Positions 1 through 13,300 of a DNA stretch of 64,000 bases are shown here, one piece after another (positions within the stretch are counted from its first letter, which is position 1; each line of letters begins with the position of its first letter). The translations under genes were made by a program, and so were the position numbers. The stretch comes from Acanthornis magna (lineage: Eukaryota; Chordata; Aves; Passeriformes; Acanthizidae). Location: NCBI GenBank assembly GCA_036785705.1, contig JAWUZG010000970.1, positions 1,035,001-1,099,000 of the forward strand. Direction: 5' to 3'. The notes under the pieces are model-generated. The model was not told the origin of the DNA, did no database searches, and worked only from the letters and a program-made list of their open reading frames with translations.

Positions 1-2734
1 ACTTTTCATTGGGAAAATATCACTTTCTGTCAAGATATCTGCTGTTTAGTGGGAAAACCAAACACTCAGAAAGCAAAAGCTTTTAACCCTAGATCAAGAC
101 TATATTCAAATAAGGAAAATTTTTGGTTTGGGAATCTCAATGTGTGTTAGCAGTTTAGTGGTAGTTTGAATACCTTCTGCCTTCAGGATCATCTAATAAA
201 TGAATTTCCCAGGCAAACAGTAGCGTAAACTTTATGTAAAAGACAAAGACCATGGTGCAGTGCAGGCTGATCTTCCACCTGGTAGCAAAGGACATGAACC
301 TCAACTACCATTCCCAAAACTACATTTTTCAAGGTTGTGAGAAGAGAATCATAAATGCAAGTGTTTTAAAACAAAGTCTTTTTGGCTTTTTCTACACACA
401 GGTGAAAGATTTAATTAGACCCTACTTTTTTACCTTTCTGGTGGAGAATTATTGGAAAAACTGGATGTATAAAGAACATGAATATGTCATTCAATATTTA
501 TACCACCTATAGGCTTTGTGGGTTTCTTACCTTTGAAGTCTGTAATGTGTAAATCATTGCAAAATTGACATGATTTTGATAGTTAGTGCAGGCCCTTATT
601 TACTTTAGGAGGAATCCTGTCTTCTCCATGGTATGAGGCAGTTACAGACACGGTAGAACCCATGATGTTTCTCCACAGAAGGAAAAGAAGACCAGCTGAC
701 AAATTCTTACAAGGCGTCTCTACCCTCTCTCCTGTATATTGTAGAACCAAAACCTCCAACTATTGCTCCATTTCAGCTGATCATCAATTGGCAGTACTCC
801 ACAGCTGCTCTTCCACAGCTTGGCGCACGCCACAACCTCCAGTCCCAGTACCTGGGATTCAGACCTCCCCAAGTCGGTTACATTACATGCCATTTTACAA
901 ACTCAGACAGATGAGATGCCACAAGTAGCGGCGTATTTAGGCATTTTTGTCGTGTTGTGTGCAGCACTCTAAAAGGACTTCCTAAACTGTAGAACTGCAG
1001 AAATTCCTATATAAGTAACATCATCCTTGCTGGCTTCTCTGCTGCATTTCAGCCCACACTTCTGTGAGTCTGGAGTAATTTTTTTTTTTTTTAAATTAAT
1101 CTAACAACTTCTGTGGCCAAAGTAGGAACAGCCTTCTCCTTCAAAGGCTCTTCATAAAAGCAGATTTGTTGATTGCTAAAAATGTGCATGTCTAGAGGAA
1201 ATTATGGTTAAATAATGCTTTTCACCATCATACCTGCACTTTTCTGAGAGAGAGCAGGACTGCTTTGGAGCTACTACAGAAGGAAAGCTATCACTGCATA
1301 TTGTTGAGGTAATTGCTGGAAATCCTATTCAAGTATCTGAAAAACATATGAAGCATTTCTTGAGAAAATTCAGTCGAACCTAAGAAGTCAAAACCAGCAA
1401 TGTTTCACAGTGTTGAACCAGACAAAACAGCCTGGTCTGCATTGGTGCTGTTTTTAAGAATTTCGCACTTCTTGCTAGCACCACTTTCATCCCATCAGTT
1501 GAAGTTCCACTTTTAGTCTTTGCAAAAATGGGACATTTTCTTTAGTTTCTTTCTTGAAATTGTCTTTATTTCCCTTCCTAAAGTGATAATTTATGGAAAG
1601 GAGAGAGCAAGTAGGATAAAGCAAATTGAGAAAAAAAGACAGAAGAAAGACAATCCAATAAATCCTTTAAAATTCCCACTAGAAGTGATCGGGGAGGGTA
1701 TCTTGAACTTTTACCACATGTCTTTTCAGCCAAACTGTGACTTTCAGGAAGCCAAATACTTTTATCACACAACCTCAGAGCAGGGCAGTTGCCATTGCAG
1801 TGTAACCAATACATTTCTGTAGTGTTCTGCATCACACACCTCTTCTGCACAGTTCTGTGCTCATTTCTCTCTCTTCCATTTACTGTTCAGCAGCAATTTC
1901 TGATTTGGTGCTCTGAGTCTTTATGCAGATGCAGGAACCAGAAAATTTGGATAGACTACATGCAGACACTTCCCACACACCCAGTAGCAGTAATACTCTC
2001 AGCATGCTGCATATGCATGAAGTTTTTCAAAACTATTATTATTATCTCATATCAAGTTTCATCTATCATAATATTATCATGCAAGTGTTTTTTCCAGAAA
2101 TGTATTTTTACAAAAACAAAGATTTTAATAACTTTCATGTGGGCATGCACAGGGAAGTGCCTTCCTTTCCTAAAGGAATCTCAGAGCAAATACTGCAAAA
2201 TTCATTAACAGAAGTCAGAATACCCATGTTTATTCAGAACTACTGTGCACACAACAAGCCTGGTTACCCAGTAATGCTGTCTTTTTGGAAAGAGGGCTGA
2301 ACTCATGGGTCAGAACTTTTCTTGTTCATTCAGTTGTCAAATCTGACTTTACTCATGGGATAGTTAAAATTTAGAAAGATATAAGGGAGATAGAAACAGA
2401 AGAGGCAAAAAAACCCAATGGAAGAATATTTCATTTAAGGGAATATGAGTGCTGGCAGTGTTATGGCCTAGGTAGGTCTGGGCTCCCACAATCACAGCTG
2501 TAGAAACCCTTTCTTGCCCACTGCACATTGTTTTCAAGGGGGTGACTGGCAGTGCAAACAACTGTCTTTTTTTCTTTCCCTGTTGCACAGCAGCAAATCT
2601 GTGACTAAATATTGTTGAATCCATGCAAGTGGAGTAGTGTAAATGATAATATTGCTGCGCTGTTAGTTTACCTATTTTGGATATGCTTATAGGTTGAAGA
2701 ATATAGATGTCCTATAATCTTTGTTGCATTATCT
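1..2734. other. Non-coding AT-rich sequence, no gene recognised
   Basis: Open frames here reach 139 codons (for example 1789-2208 and 1923-2300 on the + strand), but they overlap each other in different frames and resemble no family I know. There is a 12-base T run at 1081-1092. I see no repeat family, RNA gene or convincing promoter. Confidence 0.7.
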
Positions 2735-2815
2735 CCACAAAAAACAAAAAACAAAAAACAAACAAACAAAAAAAAAACCAAAAAAAAAAAAAAAAACCCC
2801 ACCAAACAAAAAAAG
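2735..2815. repeat. A-rich simple repeat, (CAAAAA)n-like
   Basis: About 80 bases of A runs broken by single C residues, including a 17-base A run. It reads as a decayed (CAAAAA)n or (CAAA)n repeat. It could be the tail of an old retrotransposed copy, but the sequence before it matches nothing I know. An open frame on the other strand (2668-2931) is a translation of this tract into phenylalanine-rich sequence and is not a gene. Confidence 0.85.
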
Positions 2816-5800
2816 CAACGTAATAAAGGGCTATCTTTGTTTTTCACGAGAAAGATAAAAGAGGGAGCAATCCTGACATGGGATGACATTGAGAGAGAAA
2901 CAAAGCAAGCTTTTGAACCTAAGGCCACCATAGCATACCAGGTAGCTGTATTAGTGTGGCATTACAGTCAGGAAAATAAGCCCTGAAGAAATAACATGGC
3001 AGAACTGACCTCAGGATTAAGATAATATCTCTGCACAGTGTTACTTTCTGTATATGGTCTAATGAAAAGAGTATGCTTAATGAAATAAAATGTGTATTTG
3101 GAACACAAAGGAATCAGGGGGAAGAAACCTGTGCAGGTTTCTTCTTTTTCAGGGGTTAAAAATTCGTTCATCCACTAAAATAACTGGCACAGTACTTGAA
3201 AAATAAAATTGAAGTAGGTAGATGCATCACTGATTTTTTGGCTTGTTCCCTTATTTTTTTTTCAAATCTTCTTCCAAGCAGCTGATATCTCTTTTGTCAG
3301 AATCTGACAATTTTTTTCATGTTTTTCTGGTTTTTTCTCCCTTTGGGTGAGGGAAAAAACCCCATTGCTAATCTGTGGTGGATCAGACACTTTCACACAT
3401 CTCCTGTCCTTTCCCCCACCCTGCACTGCCATGCTGGGTCATAGCACTCTCTGTGAGGAAAGAGATACACTAGGAGGGGAAGAACAAGTATTTGAAGATG
3501 CAATATTTGAGCTTTTCCATCTCCCACCTTGATTTGCATTATTGCATATCTTCTTCTAAGCCCAGAGAACACTGTACTTACATGAAGGTTATGATTCACA
3601 CTCCTTGCTTATTTGGAAACATTACTCTTGGCAAAAACAAACCCCGAGCATTGTCCCAAAGCACTATCAAGGTCACGGTACAGCTAGAGAAAAGGCACAG
3701 CCTGCGTGAACCTCTCCTTCATCCCCAGCCAACTGTGTAGTCTTTCAGGTGTTTGTTTGGTGTTGCTACAGATGGAAAAGTAAAAATCCACAGGGAAACA
3801 CAACCTCAATGTGAAGACCACTGCATAAAAGAAGGAACTCTGAAGTTGCCACACCCTTAGTGGCTCAATTCCTGTTTTGTGGTCTTTCTGTTTAGCACTG
3901 TGCCATGTGAGCTAACAGACACAGGTTAACCATGCTGTGTAAGGAAAACAGTGAAGTCCTTAAACATCTGGGTTTTTTTCTTACCCTAATAAAGATTTTG
4001 CATATCCATGTGCCTTACTAACGGATTGGAAACTGTGTTTCATAATGTGTATGTTCCTGAACTGTTGACTAACAGAAGCAGCCAGCTGTGCCTTACATGT
4101 ACTGTAATGTAAATCTTCGGGGATTCAATAATGATGAAACACTGATTCAATCCCTTTCATATTTTGGTCCAATTTAATGAAGGCCAAAGCCTCTTTGACT
4201 TCTATACGGCTTCAGATGGACAGGAGGGCTCTCATTGCAGAGCACCAGGACTATGTTACCTTCCTTCTCCTCATTTTGATTACTTAAATGCAAAAATAAT
4301 AATTAAATAAGTTCTACAGTGATTTAAGATTTATCTCCTTGTTTCTGCTGTCCTAGAAAGTTTTAAGTAAGTGACATTTATGGATAGTCTGTCCCTTTAT
4401 GCAGATAAAAAGGGCTCAACAGTACAATATTCAACAGAACTCCATTTGAAATACATTTCAGCTTGTAAGACAAAAGTTTGCTGGACCAGGAAGGTTCTTC
4501 CTACCCAACTTAATAACCGCATATTCTAACACTGCATGTATTCATCCAGTATTCATCAACCATAGGATTCCTCTGCAAGACTTGGAGTTTGGATACCATA
4601 GGCTGCTACAGTATTTCAAATGAAACAATTACAGAAAGGGTAAAGAAGAGAAACGTTAAAATGAAAATATGTTTCTGACTTTATCCCTTTGAGAATTTAA
4701 TGAGCTGAAGTACTCAGCAGCTAAAGAGAAATCTATATTTTAAAGTCACTATAATTTTTTTCCTTTTCACCAGCAGAAAAGAACAGACGGATAAGAAATA
4801 AAAACCAAGATGTCTGTGTTAGGGATGAATGAGGAAATGTCTTCCCTCAAATAACTTCATGCAAGACATTTACTGAATATTTTCATAGGAGATGTTTTTA
4901 ATTAAATACATCTCTGATTCAGTTCTTAATTTTCTACAAAGACATTTATAGCACCTTCAGGAAGATAATTACTTAACCTACCCAAAAATTCGTCTTTGAT
5001 GAAACTTCCATCTTTTCTGAGATGAAAAGAGACCACAGTAAAAAACTCAGCCAGTTCTAATAAAGGTAAATGTAGGGAAACACATTGAGACAGGGAAAAG
5101 GAGGAAGTTCTATTGCATCTAATCACATGCCAATTTGTTAGTTATATGTTTGCATGTCGAGCATGTTTAACAAGGTTAGGGCCTCTTCCCTCCTTGGTGT
5201 CTCCTGTCTGCAGGTTTCCACCACAGTTAGCTGGCTTCTTCGTGCTGAAGCATGTTCTTTCAGTGATCGGCAGAGAGGTGTTGCTTGTTTAGTGAACTGG
5301 AAGAACATCCAGTCCAAGAAAAGTGCCAGAAGCTCAAGTTGTATCTCTACGTGCTGAGCAGCTGGAAAGAGTATGGCATGAGGAGAATGGAGGAACTGGA
5401 TTAGTATATGTGCCTATAAAAATGTGAAGGTAAGGATAGCTGAACAGTTCTGATAAATCAGAACTATTGTGCCTGAATCAGAGCAGACGCTTCCATTTGG
5501 AATAAGCACATTTAAGTCTGTTAGATAAGTAGCCACTTCATTTAAGTGAGAAAAATTGGTTATTGTGGTTCAGCAAGAGGATGCCAGAATACAAATCAAA
5601 CACAGCAGCAGATAGCTGGAGCCATAGTTAGCAAAATGAAGAAAGAAGGAAGTAAAGGCAATTGCAGAATAAAAGTGGTGTGCTCATGAGCATAGCTATC
5701 TCTTCTAGAGTGGCCTTCATAAGACACTGCAAGTGGCACTGCTGGATACACCTGAAAACTCAGTAGGAAATTAAAAGGCAATTAAGTGTGTGTTAACTTG

Positions 5801-8800
5801 TGGAGCACATCATGTGGGTCTTTATATATCTCCGTGTTCATGTTCTGTACTGTTATGCTGGGCAATAGTTTTGTTCTGTCAGTTGTGCTCTCCAGACATT
5901 TAGCTGTAACGTAGCAGGGATTGAGGAGGAAATAACATTCCAATTTTCACACCGGCAACAGCTGATTTGGTTAGGCAGTACACTAAATATAGTAATTTGC
6001 CATGTAGCCAACAACAGTGATAGCACATCAAAAAGAGATTCTGTGACATAGCAGGGATCCCTAATGTGCTGGGAATGATGGATGGGCTGTTCATGCACCT
6101 CACAGAATGATGCTGCTTTTCAAAATGGAAAGCGGCGTGTGTGACCATCAATATCTTACATTGAATTATTGGCTTCTGTCATGATGCCTGTATTTTAGCC
6201 AACTCATGTGGTGGAAAATTATTTTATTCTAGTGACATTTCTGATAAAAGAGGCATCAATAAATATTTTCCCTGAGAAATGTGTTCTAGAGGTTTGCAGG
6301 TAATAGCAGCAATCCTTTGAGGAGCCATCCATGACTCATAAGAAGTAAAATAAAACCGTTATTGAGAAAAGATTGAAACATGAATATGCTTGTGTTTAGT
6401 GGGTATCCCTTTTCATATGAGCATTCTGTATGCCCAGCATCTAGATGGATGGCTGCTGTACGAGGGTGGTATGCTGCCTGACTCAATGTTAGTGATGCCT
6501 TCTGTGCCCTTATTATTAACGAGAATGAAGTGCCTCCAGTTGATAAAGGTGACATGCTAAAACACTACGACTCCTGCTCTTCACCCCAGGTTGCCAAGAG
6601 GATTTCAGCATCATTGCTGGCATAACAGCCTGCGTGGGTTGTACTGAAACACTGTCTGACAGGACAGCAGCCATGGCAGGAAGTGGGGTTTGCTCTCCGG
6701 AAGCCAAGGAGGAAATTAAAAATGCTCCTCATCATCTACTGTTGAGTGATATATAATGCTTTAAAAACATTCCAAAGTTAATTATACTGAATCCACTTAC
6801 TCAACCATACAAAATGTAGCAGGAAGATCTCGTACAGGTCCAGCAAACCACATGGGTGTTCACCATGATGCCGTCTGGGCACTATCTCTAGCTGTCTACG
6901 CATGTCTTACGAAAGTTGATTTGGCTGAACAAAATGCATGTAGGACAGGAGGATGAGAGGAAATTTATCCAGAGGCAGTGTCAACCACTTCTTATTCAGC
7001 TATACTTCATGACTGGGTTGTAGTACACATTTGTTTCAGAATAATTGCATCATATATTTTCATCTACTGTTCTACAGTGGTTTTACACCTTCTCCATAGG
7101 GGACAATTCCTCCTACTCCTTTTTCCTTTAGTGTTCCCCTGATAGAGACTCTTCAACAAATCCTTGGAACTTTTCGAAGCAATCCTTAGCACTGGGCCTG
7201 TCCACAAGACTGCTGTTGACAAACAATTTTTAATGTGGCATTATGTCATCTCCTGTCTCTTCTTCCCTTTCAGTACTCTTAGATTAACCCCAGGTCACAC
7301 AGTTTTCTGAAGCCTGTGACCTTCTCAAATGGTTGCTATCCCTACCACCTGCCTGTGCCTGTACATAAACAAGCTGTAGGTCATATATGGCAGGAAACCG
7401 AAGAAAGGAATCTTGTCTGCTATCCAGAAGACAAATGTATCTATGAAATGTTATGGAATATACAGTAGTATGAAATATTATGGAATATAGTTGGCATTGT
7501 GGCACAGATTTAATTTACAAATGTCATTTTTAATTAATTGGTACACAAACACTAGGACTGAAATCACTGCATTAGCTGTTAAAATCTTTGAAATTTAAAT
7601 TAACTTTTCCATTTTAGAACATCAAATATCTCACACTGCAAAGCATACATCCGCAAGAGTACCAATTCCTATGAGTGTCATATTGTTTCCACTTGGGTTT
7701 GGTATTAATTTTGAAGGTTAAAAGGTAAATAATGCTTTGTTATTTATGAAATAAGGTCATTTCATAAAGTTGAAATGGGATTCAAAGTGTTTGAACTTCT
7801 CTGGGTTTTTAATTTCACTGTAAATAGTTTGGCAAGCCCTATTCTAGAGCTGCAACCACTACAATCAATAGCAAGAGACAAGGTATCTATCAGCACAGCA
7901 GGGAGGGAACAATTTAACACAACACATTTCCTCCTTTTAAAAAAGAAAATTCCACTTCCACAAGTAACAGTCAAACAGTGAATTAAACACTTCTTAAAGT
8001 ACTTCTCTAAGTGTACTACCAGTAAATCTGGGTCATATGATTCTGGGTTTTTACTATACCATGAACACTCTTTTATTACATCTGCAATAAAACCTCAAGT
8101 TTTGCATCCAATTTCTGCATTGCAAGCCTCCTTCCTAGAGCAGAGACTCTAGAGAAACACAGATAGCAACAGTAAAGTTCAGACCTGCCTGGTCACACAC
8201 TCTCTAATAGTAGCAAAAGCTTACACTTACCAGCCTCCATTACCGTGGACATACATGATGAGTCTAGAGATTTCTAAAAACTGGTGACTCTGGATATTTC
8301 TGTCCTTTCATTCTAAAACAGATTTTATTCTGTCCTCTTTCAGCTTTGCAATTACCAGTCCACTTTTTCCATCTTTAAAAATAACACAGCTTCAGACATT
8401 ACATTCCCCATTTAGTACTAATCCTTTTTGAACCTTTGTCTCAGATGTTACTCATTTTTCAAGAAAAACTCAGCAGAATGAAAAAACTCTACACTTCCTC
8501 AGAAATCAGAAAATCCTCTCAAGAGAGAAGGAAACTCATCTTCAGCCTTGCACACTGAGTATGTCTGCTCCCACTGAGGCAGAATAGGGCAGTCTTGTGG
8601 ACTGAACAGGGGCTGCTGGCTAAAACCATGACACTGAATCTAATACTGGAAATGGAACTCAGGTTTGTCCTGAGACATTAAAAAAGGTGATATCTCTTCT
8701 CTGATGCTGTCCTGACTCACCTTTGGGGTGTGCTGTTTACTCTACATCTCTCTGCGATTTGGGAACTGATATTGGCAAATAACAGGGGCAATACCAGGAG

Positions 8801-8913
8801 CTTCAAGAAGGCAATTGTAGACCATCCAGCAAAGGCGTGAAACAATCAGTGAAAACTAAATAATTTCTAGAATTGTCAGAAGTATATATTGCATTTTACC
8901 CCATAAAATTATT
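2816..8913. other. Non-coding unique sequence, no gene recognised
   Basis: About 6 kb of AT-rich sequence in which all open frames are shorter than about 90 codons and show no domain. I identified no interspersed repeat, RNA gene or strong composition change. Old repeats too decayed to read by eye cannot be excluded. Confidence 0.65.
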
Positions 8914-8965
8914 AAAAAATATATATATATAAAAATTTTAAAATGTGGATTTTAAAATGTGGATA
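8914..8965. repeat. (AT)n run followed by a short tandem duplication
   Basis: An alternating AT stretch at about 8918-8931 is followed by two adjacent exact copies of a unit ending in AAAATGTGGAT (about 8937-8964). This looks like local replication slippage. No function is implied. Confidence 0.8.
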
Positions 8966-10029
8966 AGATCATTTAGAAAAAGAAAACCTTAATCCAATAT
9001 GCAAATAGAATGCTGTTCTTTTTTACTACATTTTATTTTTGTTTCTTCTAATTATTAGGAATAAGTCCATGTTGAGGGCCCCAGTGGACATGCATAGTAA
9101 TCACTTCTCTAAATTAGCTTCTCATGAAGGACTCAACTCAGTGTGAGCTCAAGTACAGCAAATCCATTTCCAAACATATTTTACATATACTCTTGTTTGT
9201 TTCCCCTCAAGTACATCAAGGATTGCAGTTCATTAATTAAAAAAATCAAGAGGAGTCAGGAAAGAGAGACTGTGACAAAAGCAAAGTTGATGTAACTCAG
9301 AGTAAAATTCCAGCATCCTAACAATTAAGTGCCTGACAGCCATGCTGGACCATGGTTGCTTATGCTGTCCATTACCACCTCAGCATCACTTTGTGCTTCA
9401 CCTCCAATTCTTTTGGTTACATCAACTTATTAGATTCTTGTTGTACAGTTAGATGTTATAATCTTTGAGGAAATTGTGGGGTTTTTTTTCCTTGAGAGTA
9501 GAGTGCTTGGTACAGTGGACAGCAAACAGAGGACCAGGGTCTCCAGGCCTGATGCATACTTCATATGCTTTATCATATTAAAATATCATTGTTGGCTTCA
9601 GGGGTGTTACATCTACCTGTGTCTTATTTTCTTTAACTACAGAATGCCTGCCCATACCCAAATATTCACAAGGCCAAATTTCAGAATTCCAGGGCTGAAG
9701 TAACAATAATAAGATTTGGAAAATGGATACATTTCCTCATTTCTTTTATTATTTGCCTTCAGCAGGGCTCATATTTTCCAAATTTATTTTCATAATAAAT
9801 CTGCAAAGCTGCTACAGATGAAACAAACAGGACTGTGTTATTGCATTACTTTCATAACAGAGGCTACTAAAGGAGAGTCAAGTATTGCAAAATTTATGAT
9901 TCATATCATGAGTGTTGGCAATAGATCAGCTCTCTTCTTTCATCTGAAACTCAATACACCACTATTATTTCATATACTTACATTGCCCTTTCAATATCTT
10001 ATATTTAACTGAATGAGTCATAATTGTCT
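8966..10029. other. Non-coding unique sequence
   Basis: Open frames at 9476-9703 and 9716-10012 have no recognisable domain or splice structure. No repeats or RNA genes were seen. Confidence 0.6.
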
Positions 10030-10350
10030 TCTTTCAATTATGCTGAAATAAAAATTGCACTGATAGCACTGGTGGGTGCACTTGACAATGCTGCCCCCCA
10101 CAGCTCCTCTGCCTTTTTCTGCAGATCGAGGAAACAACTGAGCTGCAGAAGTCCCAAATGTGCTCTTCCTTTAGCTAAATTAAGCCTCTTGTCTCCCTCT
10201 GAAATTCAAGGCTGCATAAGCGAAGCAAATAAATCAAGAGTGGTGCTATGGCATTTAGCCATCCGTCAGCACTATAAACTGCCTACCTGCTTAAAAAAGT
10301 TAACTCCTTACATCCCTATTATTCTCCAGTCCAGGCTGCCCTCCTTCGAA
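10030..10350. promoter_or_regulatory. Candidate conserved non-coding element
   Basis: This block is more complex and balanced in composition than its surroundings, lacks low-complexity sequence, and carries TTTAGCTAAATTAAG-like and AATAAATCA-like AT cores of the kind seen in vertebrate enhancers. A pyrimidine tract ending in CTGCAG at about 10120 is followed by a short open stretch, so a small non-coding RNA exon is an alternative. A 121-codon open frame (10024-10389) covers it but resembles nothing known. The call is by eye; conservation was not measured. Confidence 0.3.
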
Positions 10351-13300
10351 TCCTCAGTAAGCCCCAGACTAAAACATTATAACTCATAGTAAGTAGAGTT
10401 CAGCATGGTATGAGGTATAATTCCTTCTGAGGACCCCAGGCCACACCACCGTAGTGCCGAGCACCAGCAGTGTCACTTGCCACATACCTGCACTCCAGAT
10501 ATCGTGCTGCCGACATTCTCACCATCCCTGGGAGATATGTCCTACAAGCTAAATGTCTGGTACACCTCTGAACAAGAATTTCCATGTTGTCTGCTCTCTT
10601 ATTTGTGTTGATTTTCATTTCCTCATCAAAAGACAAAGATGTGGCAAAAAACAGCTTAAGAACAATTTTTAAAGTGTTTTATAATGAAAAGTAATTTGCT
10701 TCTCTGTCTCAGTTATACCCATGATATTAGCCCAGGTCATTTAGTATTATTTAATAGAGTACGTATTTCACCAATGCCTGAAAATTCAGTGGTACATGCT
10801 GTGTTACAAGGGTGGCTGTCTCCAAGAGAAAGTATGTCTTAGGTAATAGAGAGTAAATTTATTTTGAAGTACAATTTGCTTCAAGGAGGGAGATACTCCA
10901 GACTATCCCTTTCAGTCACTGGCAGTCCTCTAATCCAATGGCTGGTAGTCTGCAGGTATTCCAACTCCTGTAATCATGTATTTTGCTGAGCATGGGAAGA
11001 GGAGTGCTGAATTTAAGAATTTTGATGCAAAGAAGTGCGTTCATAGAGAGACAGAGGACTGATGCAATGAAGGCCACCTCTGCATTCTGTTTGATCTCTG
11101 CAAATTCTCCAGATACACGGTAAAACTACTGAACAAATTGCTTGCAGCTGTATGTTTCAGAATAAAGAAATTTACTAGTGATCCTTTATTTTCCACAAGG
11201 AAATTGTTTGTTAGTCTACACATATGCACTAAGTAACATTTCATTCATCTTGTGCAGGTCTTTACAAATAAAAAACTCAGTTAATATCCACCATGTGAGC
11301 TCAGAAAACTTACAAAGGAGCTAGCAATTATCTTGATTCCATAGAAGAAATAATTTGCCCAAACAACAATCTGAAAGAGAATTTCATATACAAAGAAAGA
11401 TACCAAGTGTGTACTCGCCTGCCATAGAACTCTTTGTCTTCCCCCGCTTTTCCCTCTCCATGTACTCTCTCCCCTCCCCCTTTTTAAAGCTTGTTAATTC
11501 AGATCAATCCTTCAGTGGTAATATTGCCTTTGGGTTACATGCCAGCCTATGGAATTATATGTTTGAACACAGGGCCAAACTAGCAGTTATTCCCCTGCCA
11601 CTAAAGGTGAAAAGGTTTCCAGTAAATCAGGTTACTTTTCCACAGGGTAAGCGGTGTTAAATACAGTCTCTCTGGGTACTTCATCAATATGATTAACCTA
11701 TTGGCATTATAGTTATCAAATTACAGTATAAGAAGTCATAAAGTTAAAAATAAATCTGTTTTCCATTGAGAAAATCCATTTAGGTGGAGACTGTTATATT
11801 AAAAGCTTGCAGAGTATATATAATAGTATCATAGTTCATGAGGAATCATTACCACAATGGAGGTTTTCAAAATTAAACTTGCTGGAATGTCTTACAGATA
11901 AGTAAAAAGCTCTCAAGGGATTCAAGGTACCTACCATACAGGGCCATCATCTTATTAGGGTTTTACTACTAACCCTATTAGAAGTCTCCAAGCTGAGAAA
12001 GATTACAGCATGTGGATTGTAGAGATATTTTGTAGACACTTTGCAACTTACCACAAAATGTTCACCTTGGGATCTTGGTCCCTGTAGCTGAGTTAAATGG
12101 CTGCCCTAATTCCACCACCATGGCTGCAGCAGTCTCTTAATGTACCATAAATCCAGTCAAGTACTTTGACCTCTTTATTCATTGTCACTATAGCTCCTGA
12201 AATTGTCCATTCTAGCAAAGGGCCTGCAGGAGTTTGGCTCTTTTGACAAATGTGGTAGGAAAGTGAGCTGGTTTCCTGCAAAACGTGGCTGGACTTTTAC
12301 TGCAGAGAAAATAGAGGCAGTGAGGAGAAATTGGAACACTAATGCACATCAAATGGGGTGGTCATTACTTCCTACTACATGCAAATTACTCATATAGTTT
12401 AATCAAATACATTGCAATTCATTAAGTGGCTGATGCTTCTGTGTTGCATTCAGTGGTGCTCATGGATTCCATGTTTCATTAATGGGAAGTGCTAGAATAA
12501 AAAAGCAATGCAAAAAAAGTTACTCTGGGTGAAGAAACCTGATCCTTGTATAAATTTTTTTTAAGCAGAAGATACACATTTATTGCAGTTCCCTTCAGGT
12601 TCTGTTCTGTAGGTTCTTTCAGTCTGCTTTAAAGTTAGCTCATACTTTTTTAAGAAACATGGCTTTTGGCTATGGGATGTACAGTCTTCCAATAAAACAC
12701 TTCTTAGTCAATGGAGAAGCCTCAAATCGCCTTGTAAATCTGAGTACTATTAAATTAAACATACTATCTTAAAATATAGAAGAAGATTATATGTCTAGCA
12801 GGACCTGATTTCATACAGCAAAATTTCATTATTTCATGCATGTGTGAAATTTTATATATCCAGTTCTGCCATTTTCATTGCTATTAAACAAGCCAGATTT
12901 GGCAATAAACCGAAAAGGCAATGATCGACTGTTTGGGTCTCTTCAAAAGGGTTGCACTGCATAATGACAATTAATATCTAGAAGATGTAAAAATAATTTT
13001 CGCTGTTACATTTAGTATATTCACACTATTCATTTCAAATCAAGTTGTGTGCATGTATATGAAAGTAGAATGCCACTGATTTCTAAAGTTAAATTATCAT
13101 AAATTACTGTCAGGAGCCTGAAACTAACACATTAGGACTTTGCACAGCTATATTTGAATAGCTGTATATGTTGTTGACTTAAAGCTGCTGGATTTTTTTA
13201 CAGTACTACATTTTTTAAAAAGTAAAATGTTTGGTTCTTCATTTCAATGTGCATAATGTTTATGGTATTGTGCTCAAACTCTCCTCCCAGATACATGATA

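Noticed and set aside
1789..2300. Overlapping frames of 139 and 125 codons
   Set aside because: They overlap in different frames, show no domain or signal, and their length is unremarkable in 64 kb.
2668..2931. Open frame with long phenylalanine runs
   Set aside because: It is the translation of the A-rich repeat on the opposite strand.
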